Positions 31,588-39,862 of a stretch of 64,000 bases of DNA are shown piece after piece. The stretch's first letter is position 1, and each line of letters begins with the position of its first letter. The notes under the pieces are model-generated. The model ran no database searches. It saw nothing but the letters and a program-made list of their open reading frames with translations, and was not told the origin of the DNA. Source of the DNA: DASYVD01 sp050693035 (GTDB lineage: Bacteria; Actinomycetota; UBA4738; CALAEC01). Both the position numbers and the translations under genes were made by a program. The stretch covers positions 66,614 through 130,613 of the forward strand of contig JBOGWB010000076.1 of the NCBI GenBank assembly GCA_050693035.1. Direction: 5' to 3'.

Positions 31588-32438
31588 TCCAGCGCCTCCT
31601 CCACGTGGGCACGAGTCTGCGGATCGAGCCTCCCGGCACGCTCCGCGAGGTCGAGCGCCGTTCGAGCCAGCGCGACGTAGGCGTCCAGGGCCTCGGGCGC
31701 ATGGGCTTCCAACGCCTCGAGATTGCGACGGATGGTGCCCGCGTCCCCGCGAGCGGCGGGCCCGGTGAGAGCGGCGGCCGGCCCATCCTCGAGCACATGG
31801 TCCAGCGTCGCCCTCGCCAGCGGGGCGAACAGGTGAACGGGGTCGTCGAGTCCTGCCGCCCGGAACAAGAGCTCGGCCACGCCTTCCACTACCACGAGGT
31901 AGTTGGAACAGAAGACTGCGGCCGCATGGTAGAGAGGCTTGCGCCCGTCCGGCAGGCGGAACGGACGCCCGCCCGCATCGTCGGCCAGTCGCTCGCCGAG
32001 CGCGAAACCCTCCTCGTCGGGCGCGGTAACGGCCATCGCGCTCCCCGGCAGGCGGGTGATCGCGGCGTCGACGTCGGGCACGGTCTGCAGGGGATGAACC
32101 GAAAGGACCGAGGCGCCCATGCGCCGTGCCGATTCGAGGGCGCCCAGAGAAGTCGCCCCAGAAAGATGGAGGACCGCCTGCCCCGGGCGGAACACCCCGG
32201 CGCCGGCGAGCTCTGAGCAGACGGACTCGATACGGTCGTCGGGGACGCCGATGATGACGAGGGTCCCCGCCCGACCGGCTTCCGCGTCAGCCAGGAACGG
32301 CACACTGGGAAGGTGGCGCTCCACGCGAGCCCGGGAAGCCTGCCGTCCCGAGGCGGCCACGACCGGATGCCCGGCGCGCTGCAGCAGCACGGCCAGGCCG
32401 GTCCCGACCCTGCCGGCCCCCACAACCGAGATGTTCAG
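31578..32438 (-). CDS. Rossmann-fold DUF2520 protein
   Basis: Corresponds to the gene upstream of panC in actinobacteria (Rv3603c type). The N-terminal NAD(P)-binding domain has VVGAGRVGTGLAVLLQRAGH and LVIIGVPDDRI; the C-terminal helical domain includes PLYHAAAVFCSNYLVV, typical of DUF2520 and similar to 6-phosphogluconate-dehydrogenase-like folds. Possibly a ketopantoate-reductase-like enzyme of pantothenate synthesis, unproven. The GTG at 32423 would cut off the first strand of the Rossmann fold; a CTG at 32438 restores NISVVGAGRVG and is preferred. No ordinary start codon exists further up in frame. Confidence 0.75.
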   Translation of the reverse strand: MNISVVGAGRVGTGLAVLLQRAGHPVVAASGRQASRARVERHLPSVPFLADAEAGRAGTLVIIGVPDDRIESVCSELAGAGVFRPGQAVLHLSGATSLGALESARRMGASVLSVHPLQTVPDVDAAITRLPGSAMAVTAPDEEGFALGERLADDAGGRPFRLPDGRKPLYHAAAVFCSNYLVVVEGVAELLFRAAGLDDPVHLFAPLARATLDHVLEDGPAAALTGPAARGDAGTIRRNLEALEAHAPEALDAYVALARTALDLAERAGRLDPQTRAHVEEALEWK

Positions 32439-32507
32439 GTCCGGCGAGTCACTGCGCTGAGTGCGAGCGTCGATGTTCCGGTTCCCTCCGGACTCCGGAC
32501 AACCCCA

Positions 32508-32513
32508 AGTATA
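32508..32513 (-). promoter_or_regulatory. -10 box upstream of the DUF2520-panC operon
   Basis: TATACT on the minus strand, about 70 bases before the proposed start, in the gap between the AAA-ATPase gene end and the DUF2520 gene. It would drive DUF2520-panC-coaX-lysS. No clear -35 was seen. Confidence 0.4.
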
Positions 32514-32534
32514 GGGAGAGGACTCGCGGCGTGG

Positions 32535-34001
32535 TTACGCTGCCACGGCCCGCTCGCGGGCCCACTCGCGCAGGCGATCGATCTCCTCCGGCCGCGCCCT
32601 CGACAACGGCACGGTGGCGGCGATCTCGGCGACGACGTCGTTCGTGTCGAGCTCCCGGCGCTGCGCGAACGCCCGGTAGAGCGCGGCGACCACCGCCGCC
32701 TCGATCTCGGCGCCGGAGAATCCCTCCGATGCCTCTCCCAGCCGGGAGAGATCGAAGGAATCCGGAGTCCGGCCCCTGCTCGCCAGGTGCACCCGGAAGA
32801 TCTCGCCACGCTCGTCGCGTTCCGGCAGATCGACGAAGAACACCTCGTCGAACCGTCCCTTCCGCCCGAGCTCCGGCGGCAGCGCGGTCACGTCATTGCA
32901 CGTGGCCACGAGGAACACGCCGTCCGGACGGTCCTGCATCCACCGGAGGAACGTGCCCAGCAGCCTGGCGGACACCCCGCCGTCGGCGTCGCGGTTCCGA
33001 GCGAACCCCTTCTCGATCTCGTCGATCCACAGCACGACGGGGGCCATGGCCTCCACGGTCCGAAGGGCTTGCCGTAGCCTCTGCTCGGACTCCCCGACGT
33101 AGGGACCGTACAACGCTCCCGGGTCGAGCAGCACGAGCGGAAGTTCCCACGCCGCGGCGAGACACTTCGCCACGAGCGACTTCCCACACCCGGGAACGCC
33201 CGTCAGGAGGACGCCCTTGGGAGGTTCCAGACCGTAGGCCCGGGCCCCCGGGGAGAGCGCCTGCCCCCGAAGGGTCAGCCACTCCTTCAACTGGTCCATG
33301 CCGCCCACCCGGTCGAGGCCGCCGGGCCCTGGGTCCACCAGCTCGAGCGTCCCGCCCGCTCCCAGGAGCTCGGCCTTGGCCTTTCGCACGAAGTCCACGT
33401 CGCCCTGGGCGACCTTCCCGTCCTCCATGGCCGCGCGATGCACCAGTCCCTCGGCTTCCGCCGTCGACAGGCCGCGCAGGGCGTCGACCAGGGAATCGAC
33501 GCCGGCATCGTCGAGCGCCACCGGGAAGTTCCGGGCCCGCAGGTCGTCCAGGGTTTGCTGCACCAGCCGGTGGAGCTCGTCGCGGTCGGGGGGGCGCAGG
33601 TCCCACGGGATGGCCAGCCCGTCGAGCTCCGGTGGGATGTCGAGGACGGGCGCCGAGAGCACGATGGTCTGCCCCCGTCGATTCGCCTGCGCGAGCTCCT
33701 TGATCCGCCGCACCGTGATCGGGTCCCGAAGGGCGTGGTGGACGTCGGCGAACACGAACACGGCCGGCCCGGTCAGCTCGGCGATGAAGTCGAGGGCCTT
33801 GCGCGGGTCGATGGTGCCGTACGCGGGGTGCTGGCCGGCCCGGGCGAGGCCGCGGGTCGCTGTCCACACCCACACCGGCAGGTCGAGCGCTCCCGCCGCC
33901 CGGCCCAGGATGTCCATGAACCTGACCTCATCGCTCATCTCCACAGCCAGGAGAGGGTGTCGGGACGCGAGCAGCAGCCGCAGATCGTGAGTGTTGTCCA
34001 T
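32535..34001 (-). CDS. AAA ATPase, Ycf46 type
   Basis: A 488-residue protein. The N-terminal half is a degenerate ATPase-like domain with HPLLAVEMSDEV and FVFADVHHAL. The C-terminal half is a full AAA module: Walker A GVPGCGKSL, Walker B VVLWIDEIEKGF, sensor ATCNDVTALPPEL and arginine-finger region GRFDEVFFVDLP. This layout matches Ycf46 of cyanobacteria and plastids and its bacterial relatives; a role in carbon-uptake regulation has been proposed in cyanobacteria, but nothing is known for actinobacteria. It lies between the folate genes and the pantothenate genes on the same strand. Confidence 0.85.
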   Translation of the reverse strand: MDNTHDLRLLLASRHPLLAVEMSDEVRFMDILGRAAGALDLPVWVWTATRGLARAGQHPAYGTIDPRKALDFIAELTGPAVFVFADVHHALRDPITVRRIKELAQANRRGQTIVLSAPVLDIPPELDGLAIPWDLRPPDRDELHRLVQQTLDDLRARNFPVALDDAGVDSLVDALRGLSTAEAEGLVHRAAMEDGKVAQGDVDFVRKAKAELLGAGGTLELVDPGPGGLDRVGGMDQLKEWLTLRGQALSPGARAYGLEPPKGVLLTGVPGCGKSLVAKCLAAAWELPLVLLDPGALYGPYVGESEQRLRQALRTVEAMAPVVLWIDEIEKGFARNRDADGGVSARLLGTFLRWMQDRPDGVFLVATCNDVTALPPELGRKGRFDEVFFVDLPERDERGEIFRVHLASRGRTPDSFDLSRLGEASEGFSGAEIEAAVVAALYRAFAQRRELDTNDVVAEIAATVPLSRARPEEIDRLREWARERAVAA

Positions 34002-34025
34002 CCCGCGGGAGTATCGGCGGGCCGC

Positions 34026-34541
34026 TCAGGCCCCTGAAGATGCGCGCTCGAGCGGAGGGGCGAACGGCCTCACGCCGCCGATCGACCAGGCCCCCATCCG
34101 GAGCGCCGTGGCCTTCCGCCCGCGGGGGAGCATGGGGTCCGCGTCCAGCTCGAGGAGGGGGATCATCACGAACGCTCGCTCGTGCATCCGAGGGTGCGGG
34201 ACCTGGAGATCGGGTTCGTCCACCTCCTGCTCCCCGAAGGTCAGGATGTCCACATCGATCAGCCGCGGGCCCCACCGCTCCTCCCGGACGCGGCCCATCG
34301 CCTGCTCCACCGCCAGGCCGGCGATCAGGAGGCCCCGCGCCGAGAGCTCCGTCTCCACCTCGATCACCACGTTGAGGTAGTCGGGCTGCGGCGGGCCCAC
34401 CGGCTCGGTCTCGTACACCCGCGATGAGCGGAGGAATCGAGCGCCCCGCTCCTCGAGCAGGGCCACCGCGAGCCGAAGGCTCGCCAGCCGGTCGCCGAGA
34501 TTTGCCCCCAGCCCCAGGTAGGCGCGGCTGGCAGGGGTCAT
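34026..34541 (-). CDS. folK: 2-amino-4-hydroxy-6-hydroxymethyldihydropteridine pyrophosphokinase
   Basis: FolK pyrophosphorylates the pterin precursor of folate. The 171-residue protein has YLGLGANLGDRLASL, SRVYETEPVGPPQPDYLNVV, the MgATP motif GPRLIDVDILTFGEQEV and VPHPRMHERAFVMIPLLEL. It overlaps the folB stop by four bases (ATGA). Confidence 0.95.
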   Translation of the reverse strand: MTPASRAYLGLGANLGDRLASLRLAVALLEERGARFLRSSRVYETEPVGPPQPDYLNVVIEVETELSARGLLIAGLAVEQAMGRVREERWGPRLIDVDILTFGEQEVDEPDLQVPHPRMHERAFVMIPLLELDADPMLPRGRKATALRMGAWSIGGVRPFAPPLERASSGA

Positions 34542-34882
34542 CCCTTCGAGCCGGCCTCGGCGGACACGTCCGAAACCCCCAAGCCCTCTGCCGCCTCCGG
34601 TTTGTGCACGGTGGCGCGGCAGGACCGGACGCCGTGCATCCCCGACACGACCTCGGCGATCCGACGGGCCAGGGTCTCGATCAGGCGGTAGGACTCCCCC
34701 GCCACCAGGTCCTGGACCGTGGGAACGATCCTGGCGTAGTCGGCAGTGGTGGTGAGGTCGTCCCCCGCCGCATCGACTTCCAGCTCAATGTCCACCACGA
34801 AGGCTTGAGCCCGGTCGCGCTCCCACTCCAGCACGCCGTGTCGCCCGTCGGCCTGGATCCCCGCGATCCTCACGAGCTCCAT
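34538..34882 (-). CDS. folB: Dihydroneopterin aldolase
   Basis: FolB cleaves dihydroneopterin to the hydroxymethylpterin used by FolK. The 114-residue protein has the compact tunnelling fold: IAGIQADGRHGVLEWER, VDIELEVD, TTADYARIVPTVQDLV and SYRLIETLARRIAE with the catalytic Glu/Tyr context. It starts one base after the end of the alpha/beta-hydrolase gene and overlaps folK. Confidence 0.94.
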   Translation of the reverse strand: MELVRIAGIQADGRHGVLEWERDRAQAFVVDIELEVDAAGDDLTTTADYARIVPTVQDLVAGESYRLIETLARRIAEVVSGMHGVRSCRATVHKPEAAEGLGVSDVSAEAGSKG

Positions 34883-34883
34883 G

Positions 34884-35801
34884 TCATTCCTCGTCGGGGA
34901 GCGTTGGCGGCTCGGCAGGGCGTTCGAACGAGACGCCGAGGTCCACCGGCACGGCCGAGGACGCGCGCGCGTGGCTCTCCCCGAGGTACCGCAACCGGAG
35001 GAACTCGAACACGATGGGGGTCACGGTCTCGGGCGCGTCTTCCAGAACGAAGTGAGAACAGCCGGGGAGAAGAGCCACCGCCGTGTCGCCCACCTCGTCC
35101 TGGAGGCGCTCCGCGAGCGAGGGCGGAAGCCACGGGTCGTCTTCGCCCCACACGGCCAGGACGGGGATCTCCTGTTGCCGGATGCGACCGGCGACCTCCG
35201 ACAGCGACCGGCCGTCAGGAGCTCGGGCCGCTCGTATCAGGGCCGCGGGGTTCTCTCGCCACGGCGAGATAAACAGCTCCAGATCCTGGGGCAGCAGACG
35301 GTCAGGATGGCCCATCCCCCGGCTGAAGGCCTCACCCACCGCCCGCTCGGCCAGGTCGGCGCCCCCCGCCGCCGCGTCGTCGTCGGCGAGGGCGTCGCCG
35401 ATCCCCCCTGTCGGCCGCGGGCCGAACACCACGCTGTCGAGCAGAACGAGCGTCCGGACGCCGCCTTCGCCCGCCAAGAGCTGAGCGACCCCGCCGCCCA
35501 CCCCGTGGCCCACCGCAGCGAACTCCTCTACCCCGAGCCCGTCGAGCAGCTCGCGCAAGTATCCCGCCTGAGCTTCGAGGGAGAGGTCCGCGTGCTCCGG
35601 CTTCTCCGACCAGCCGTACCCCAGCATGTCGGGGGCGACCACCCGAAACCGCGGGGCCAGGAGCGGCACCAAGTTCCGCCACAGGTCTGCGTGGGCGGGG
35701 AAGCCGTGAACAAGGAGCACGGCGGGCCCATCCCCCTCGTCGACGAAGGCGAGCTCTCCGGCGGAGATGCGAGCCCTGCGCCGCTCCAGCTGCCCATTCA
35801 C
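34884..35801 (-). CDS. Alpha/beta-hydrolase fold protein with glycine at the nucleophile position
   Basis: The 305-residue protein has the canonical fold: LLVHGFPAHADLWRNL (oxyanion region), VVAPDMLGYGWSEKP, and a histidine in GCSHFVLEDAPE with the acid in WGEDDPWLPP. The nucleophile elbow, normally G-H-S/D-x-G-G, reads GHGVGG, so residue 100 is Gly (codon GGG). Without a Ser, Asp or Cys there the usual hydrolase mechanism cannot run. It may be a non-hydrolytic enzyme or have lost activity. It is inserted between folP and folB, contiguous with folB. Confidence 0.8.
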   Translation of the reverse strand: MNGQLERRRARISAGELAFVDEGDGPAVLLVHGFPAHADLWRNLVPLLAPRFRVVAPDMLGYGWSEKPEHADLSLEAQAGYLRELLDGLGVEEFAAVGHGVGGGVAQLLAGEGGVRTLVLLDSVVFGPRPTGGIGDALADDDAAAGGADLAERAVGEAFSRGMGHPDRLLPQDLELFISPWRENPAALIRAARAPDGRSLSEVAGRIRQQEIPVLAVWGEDDPWLPPSLAERLQDEVGDTAVALLPGCSHFVLEDAPETVTPIVFEFLRLRYLGESHARASSAVPVDLGVSFERPAEPPTLPDEE

Positions 35802-35835
35802 TTCCTCATCCCTCTCCTTCGGCAGCGTCCTTCGG

Positions 35836-35906
35836 CCAGGGGGAACGCAGCAGCCTGATCCGCTCCGCTGCGCTCCGCGGGGCTGCTGCCCCCCTGGACC
35901 CCCTCA
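35836..35906 (-). repeat. Gene-trailing inverted repeat after folP
   Basis: Starting at the folP stop codon (35904-35906) the minus strand reads TGAGGGGGTCCAGGGGGGCA and continues into a large imperfect hairpin: CCAGGGGG...CAGCAGCC at one side pairs with GGCTGCTGC...CCCCCTGG at 35881-35897. The centre holds repeated CCGCT/GCGCTCCGC runs. The same TGAGGGGGTCCAGGGGG unit follows the stop of ceoB at 61278. It may be a dispersed repeat or a processing/termination signal. Confidence 0.6.
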
Positions 35907-36743
35907 CGCTCGGAGGATGGCGTCCGCCACCCGAACCGCCCGGGCCGCTTCCCGCACGTCGTGCACCCTCACGATGTGGGCACCCCGGGAGACGGCGAAG
36001 ACCACCGCGGCCAGCGTCCCCTCCAGGCGCTCGTCCACGGGGAGGTCCAGGGCCCAGCCGATGAAGGACTTCCGCGACGGCCCGACGAGCACCGGGCGTC
36101 CCAACGACAGGAAGGCATCCGTCTCCCGGATCAGCCGAAGGGACTGGTTCTCGGTTTTCGCGAACCCCAGCCCAGGGTCCACACACAGCTGGTCGCGGTG
36201 AAGGCCTGCAGCCACCGCCGCCTCCACCCGCGCAGTGAGGTAGTCGCGGACCTCCCCGACCACGTCCTGGTAACCGGTCAGCTGCTGCATCGTGGCCGGC
36301 TCTCCCCGCATGTGCATGAGGACCACGCCCGCCGCCGCGTCTCGGGCCACCTCGAACGTGCGCGGATCTCCCCCGGCGGTGACGTCGTTCACGATCGTGG
36401 CACCCACCTCCAGGGCTGCCCGGGCCACCTCGGGCTTCCGAGTGTCGACGGAGATGGGGATGTCGAGCTCGGCAGCGAGCCGCTTGATGACGGGGATCAC
36501 CCGGCGGCGCTCCTCGTCCTCGGAGACGGCTTCCGAGCCCGGCCGGGTCGACTCCCCGCCCACGTCGAGGAGGTCCGCTCCCTCCGCGGCCATGTCTACT
36601 CCACGTGACACGGCGGCCTCGGGGTCGAAGAACCGCCCCCCGTCGGAGAACGAATCCGGGGTGATGTTCAGCACACCCATCACCCGGGTGCGCTCCGCGC
36701 AGTCGATCGTGTGGGGGCCGCATCGCCACAGAAGCTGGGTCAC
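35904..36743 (-). CDS. folP: Dihydropteroate synthase
   Basis: FolP joins the pterin pyrophosphate to p-aminobenzoate. The 279-residue TIM-barrel protein shows MGVLNITPDSFSDGG, GADLLDVGGESTRPG, PISVDTRKPEVA, VNDVTAGG, VLMHMRG and DPGLGFAKT, with the pABA loop PVLVGPSRKSFIG. The GTG at 36743 (VTQLLWRCGPHTIDC) is preferred; the open frame continues upstream through the divergent gene's promoter region. The order with folB and folK matches other actinobacteria apart from the hydrolase insertion. folE lies 4.5 kb away behind a copper-related block. Confidence 0.94.
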   Translation of the reverse strand: MTQLLWRCGPHTIDCAERTRVMGVLNITPDSFSDGGRFFDPEAAVSRGVDMAAEGADLLDVGGESTRPGSEAVSEDEERRRVIPVIKRLAAELDIPISVDTRKPEVARAALEVGATIVNDVTAGGDPRTFEVARDAAAGVVLMHMRGEPATMQQLTGYQDVVGEVRDYLTARVEAAVAAGLHRDQLCVDPGLGFAKTENQSLRLIRETDAFLSLGRPVLVGPSRKSFIGWALDLPVDERLEGTLAAVVFAVSRGAHIVRVHDVREAARAVRVADAILRA

Positions 36744-36816
36744 AACACGAAGCGTAGCGGAGCGGCCCGGACCGAGTCGCGTTGATCTTCGACCCGATGA
36801 GATACTTCTCCCCGAG

Positions 36817-37443
36817 ATGACAGCGGAGCGAGCGCCGCGGCGAGCCGCCCGGTCGGTCGTCCTGGCTCTGGGGCTGGTTGCGCTGCTGCCCGGCCGGGCC
36901 TGGGGACACGAGCACCGCGAGGTCGGGAACCTCGGGTTGACCGTGGGCTGGGCCGAGGAACCCGCCTTGGCGGGGACGAAGAACGGCGTCGAGCTGTACG
37001 TGGCGCGAGGAGAGAGAGCGGTCGAAGGCGGAAGGTTGGAGGTCGTGGTGATCTTCGGCCAGCCCGACGCTGACATCCGGACCCAGCCCATGCCCCTGGA
37101 CCCCGCCTTCGGCGAGCCCGGCAGGTACGTCGCGGACCTGATCCCGACCCGCCCCGGAACGTACACCTTTCACATAGCCGGGCGGGTCGGAGGAGAGAGT
37201 CTGGACGAACTGTTCACCTCCGGGCCTGAGACGTTCGACGACGTCCACAACCCCGCAGAGGTGGAGTTCCCGGTGCAGGACCCGACAAGAGCCGAGCTTG
37301 CCACCCGGCTGGATCGCCTCGATGCCCGCCTCGCCGAAGCCCCACAGGGCGACGGGCTGGCTCGGGGACTCGCCGCCGGGGCCGCCATCGCGGCGCTCCT
37401 GGCCCTCGGTGTCGCGCTGTTGGGCCGCCGCCCAGCGGCCTGA
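36817..37443 (+). CDS. Secreted protein of a copper-associated operon
   Basis: A 208-residue protein with a signal peptide ending at AWG-HEHREVG, so the mature protein would begin with histidines, a feature of copper-handling proteins. A beta-rich domain follows (VELYVARGERAVEGGRLEVVV, RYVADLIPTRPGTYTFHI), then a short coiled linker and one C-terminal transmembrane helix (AAAIAALLALGVALLG). It sits four bases upstream of the copC-copD fusion gene and is divergent from folP. GATACT lies ten bases before the ATG. I cannot assign a named family. Confidence 0.7.
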   Translation: MTAERAPRRAARSVVLALGLVALLPGRAWGHEHREVGNLGLTVGWAEEPALAGTKNGVELYVARGERAVEGGRLEVVVIFGQPDADIRTQPMPLDPAFGEPGRYVADLIPTRPGTYTFHIAGRVGGESLDELFTSGPETFDDVHNPAEVEFPVQDPTRAELATRLDRLDARLAEAPQGDGLARGLAAGAAIAALLALGVALLGRRPAA

Positions 37444-37447
37444 GCCG

Positions 37448-39409
37448 ATGGCTCCACAGCTCCGAGCCCGGCGATGGCTCGCCATGGCCGCCTTCACCGC
37501 TTCCATGGCCTTCATCTCGGCCGCGCCGGCCGGCGCGCATGCTCTGCTGGCCTCGTCCGACCCACCGGATGGGGTTCGGCTCGAGGAGGCCCCTCAGGCG
37601 GTGACCATCACATTCACGGAACCGCCCGATCTCGCGCTCTCGTTCATCCAGGTCCAGAACCAGGACGGGACGGCGGTTCACCGCGGACGCTCCGAGATCG
37701 AGCCCGGTCATCCGCAGACCCTTCGGCAGCCGGTGGGGCCGCTGGACGAAGGCGTGTACACGATCACCTGGCGGGTGGTCTCCCGGGTCGACGGCCACGC
37801 CACGGGGGGATTCCTTTCATTCGGAGTGGGGGTGTCCCCTCTCGAGGCGCCGATTCGCCCAGAAGGGGCGACCGTCATCGTGCCGGAATCGTCCCGGCTG
37901 GAGATGGCGGCCCGATGGACGCTGTTCCTCGGCCTCGGACTGCTCCTCGGGGCAGCCTGGGTAGGAGCGGCGGCGTTCACGGACACCCCCCGAGGCGTCC
38001 TCATGCTGTCGTTGGCGGGTGTGGGGGGGTCGGTCCTGGGGCTCGCCGGATTGGCTCTGGCTCAGCAGCGGGCGGCGGGGGTCGGGCTGGGAGCGCTGCT
38101 GGGGACTTCCGTTGGGCGCGCTCTGCTCCTGCGGGGGTTGGGCATCGTGGCGGCCGCCGTCACTGCCTGGATCGCGGTGCGGTCTCCTCGCCTGAGGCGT
38201 GCGGCGCTCGGCGCCACGGCCGTCGCCGCGGCGCTGGCCATGCTGGCCCACGTGGGGGCGGGACACGCCGCCTCCGGGTCTCTCCGCTGGGTCAAGGTGA
38301 CGGCGCAGTGGGCTCACTTCGCTGGAACGGGAGTCTGGCTCGGGGGCCTGGCCGCCCTGATCCTGGGGGTACGCGGAAGGCCCAGCGAGTGGAAGGCCCG
38401 CGCGGTCCGGCGTTTCTCCTTCGTCGCGGGGATCGCCCTGGGGGTGGTCGCCGTGACCGGGGCGCTCAGAGCGGTCAACGAGGTCGCGCGCTGGGGCGAT
38501 CTCTTCTCGACTTCTTACGGGCAGGTCGTGCTGGTGAAGTCGGGGCTTCTCCTACCCCTGCTCGGCTTCGGGGCCATCAACCGGTACCGGAACGTGCCGG
38601 TCGCGGGGCGCTCTCTCCGGGGCCTCCGAATGGTCTCCGCAGCGGAGCTCGGTGTGGCCGCGATCGTCCTGGTCGCCGCGGCCGTGCTCGCCAGCCTGGT
38701 TCCACCGGCCCTCGTCCCTCCCCCGGCCGTGAGAGCGGCCCCCCTGGTGGCCACGGGCTCCGACTTCGCCACCTCCGTGCGGGCCCGGCTCGACGTGGAG
38801 CCGGGAATGCCGGGCCCCAATCGGTTCCTGCTCCGCGTCACCGACTACGACACCGCGGAGCCCCTCGCCGCCGAGCGGGTGGCCCTCCGTTTCTCCTTCC
38901 CGGCCCGCTCCGACCTCGGGGAGTCCACGCTGGAGCTCTCCCCGGCCGGCCGGGGACTCTACGGCGCCAGCGGGGCCAACCTGGCCTTCGCGGGCCCCTG
39001 GGACGTCACCGTCCTGGTCCAGCGGGGAGCCGACGCCGTGGAGGTGCCGCTGCGAGTGGGAACGGTGTGCCGAACGAGGGAGATCCCCGGCCCACCCACG
39101 ATCCACATCCTGGAACTGCCCTCGGGGCTCTCGGTCGAGGCGCTGGTGCTTCCGGAAGCCGTAGGGCGGACCAACGTCCACTTCACGTTCACGGACGAGA
39201 GCGGTGAAGAGATCCGCCTGCGGGACGGGCCGGTCATGGTGGGATGGCCCCGGGGCGAAGAGCCGTTCAACCTGCGGCCGCGCCGATTGGACATCGGCCA
39301 CTTCACCGCGGTCACCGAACTGGAGCCGGGATCATGGCGGTTCGACATCGCCGCCGAGACGAGGGCGGGCGACGCCGTTTCAGGGTGCTTCGAGACGACG
39401 ATCCGCTAG
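37448..39409 (+). CDS. CopC-CopD fusion, copper resistance/import protein
   Basis: The 653-residue protein starts with a signal peptide cleaved before HALLASSDPPDG, giving the N-terminal histidine of the CopC copper site; the second histidine is in SRVDGHATGGFLSFGVG. CopC spans about residues 28-125. A CopD domain with eight helices follows to about residue 420 (AGHAASGSLRWVK, WAHFAGTGVWLGGLAAL, LVKSGLLLPLLGFGAINRYR). The C-terminal 220 residues form a beta-rich extracytoplasmic domain resembling YtkA-type. Such fusions (YcnJ-like) take up or handle copper. Operon with the secreted protein upstream. Confidence 0.88.
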   Translation: MAPQLRARRWLAMAAFTASMAFISAAPAGAHALLASSDPPDGVRLEEAPQAVTITFTEPPDLALSFIQVQNQDGTAVHRGRSEIEPGHPQTLRQPVGPLDEGVYTITWRVVSRVDGHATGGFLSFGVGVSPLEAPIRPEGATVIVPESSRLEMAARWTLFLGLGLLLGAAWVGAAAFTDTPRGVLMLSLAGVGGSVLGLAGLALAQQRAAGVGLGALLGTSVGRALLLRGLGIVAAAVTAWIAVRSPRLRRAALGATAVAAALAMLAHVGAGHAASGSLRWVKVTAQWAHFAGTGVWLGGLAALILGVRGRPSEWKARAVRRFSFVAGIALGVVAVTGALRAVNEVARWGDLFSTSYGQVVLVKSGLLLPLLGFGAINRYRNVPVAGRSLRGLRMVSAAELGVAAIVLVAAAVLASLVPPALVPPPAVRAAPLVATGSDFATSVRARLDVEPGMPGPNRFLLRVTDYDTAEPLAAERVALRFSFPARSDLGESTLELSPAGRGLYGASGANLAFAGPWDVTVLVQRGADAVEVPLRVGTVCRTREIPGPPTIHILELPSGLSVEALVLPEAVGRTNVHFTFTDESGEEIRLRDGPVMVGWPRGEEPFNLRPRRLDIGHFTAVTELEPGSWRFDIAAETRAGDAVSGCFETTIR

Positions 39410-39849
39410 ACGTGGATGATCCCGCACTGCCCCCGGCACCTCGTGCCGTTCAGGCTGGAGTGCAGGGTGCACCGGTACCGGTAGGTGCCCGTGCTGGTGA
39501 ACCGACGGCGCACGCTCTGGCCCGGTGAGATCGTCCTCGAGTAGGACCAGTTCCCTCCGTAGGCCCGGATGTTGTGGGTACGAGCGGTGGGATTCCGCCA
39601 CCGGACGTAGTCGCCCCGGGCGATGTAGGTGTGCTTGAGGGCGCCCGTCCGGACGTCGCGCCAACGCCACCCATTGTCGGTCCGAACGGCCTTCACCCCG
39701 CGGGTGACGGCCCACGCCGGAGCCGCTTGGAGGACGAACGTTCCTCCCACCGTGGCGACCACGAGCACGGCCAGCGTTCGGCGCAGCCTCCCCACCCGAC
39801 CCGGGCGCGCCCTCGTCTCCTCACGTTCCGCTATCTCCATCGGCTCCAT
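39406..39849 (-). CDS. Secreted cupredoxin-like blue-copper protein
   Basis: A 147-residue protein with a signal peptide (RLRRTLAVLVVATVGG...AWA) and a plastocyanin-like fold. Ligands in the expected order are His92 (ARTHNI), Cys127 and His130 (YRCTLH). The axial methionine motif GMxGxI reads RGQCGIIHV, so Gln141 or Cys142 stands where Met is expected, and Cys138 and Cys142 could form a disulfide. The stop overlaps that of copCD, and it lies within the copper block. Probably an exported electron carrier or copper carrier. Confidence 0.78.
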   Translation of the reverse strand: MEPMEIAEREETRARPGRVGRLRRTLAVLVVATVGGTFVLQAAPAWAVTRGVKAVRTDNGWRWRDVRTGALKHTYIARGDYVRWRNPTARTHNIRAYGGNWSYSRTISPGQSVRRRFTSTGTYRYRCTLHSSLNGTRCRGQCGIIHV

Positions 39850-39862
39850 CCCGTTCCTCCTC

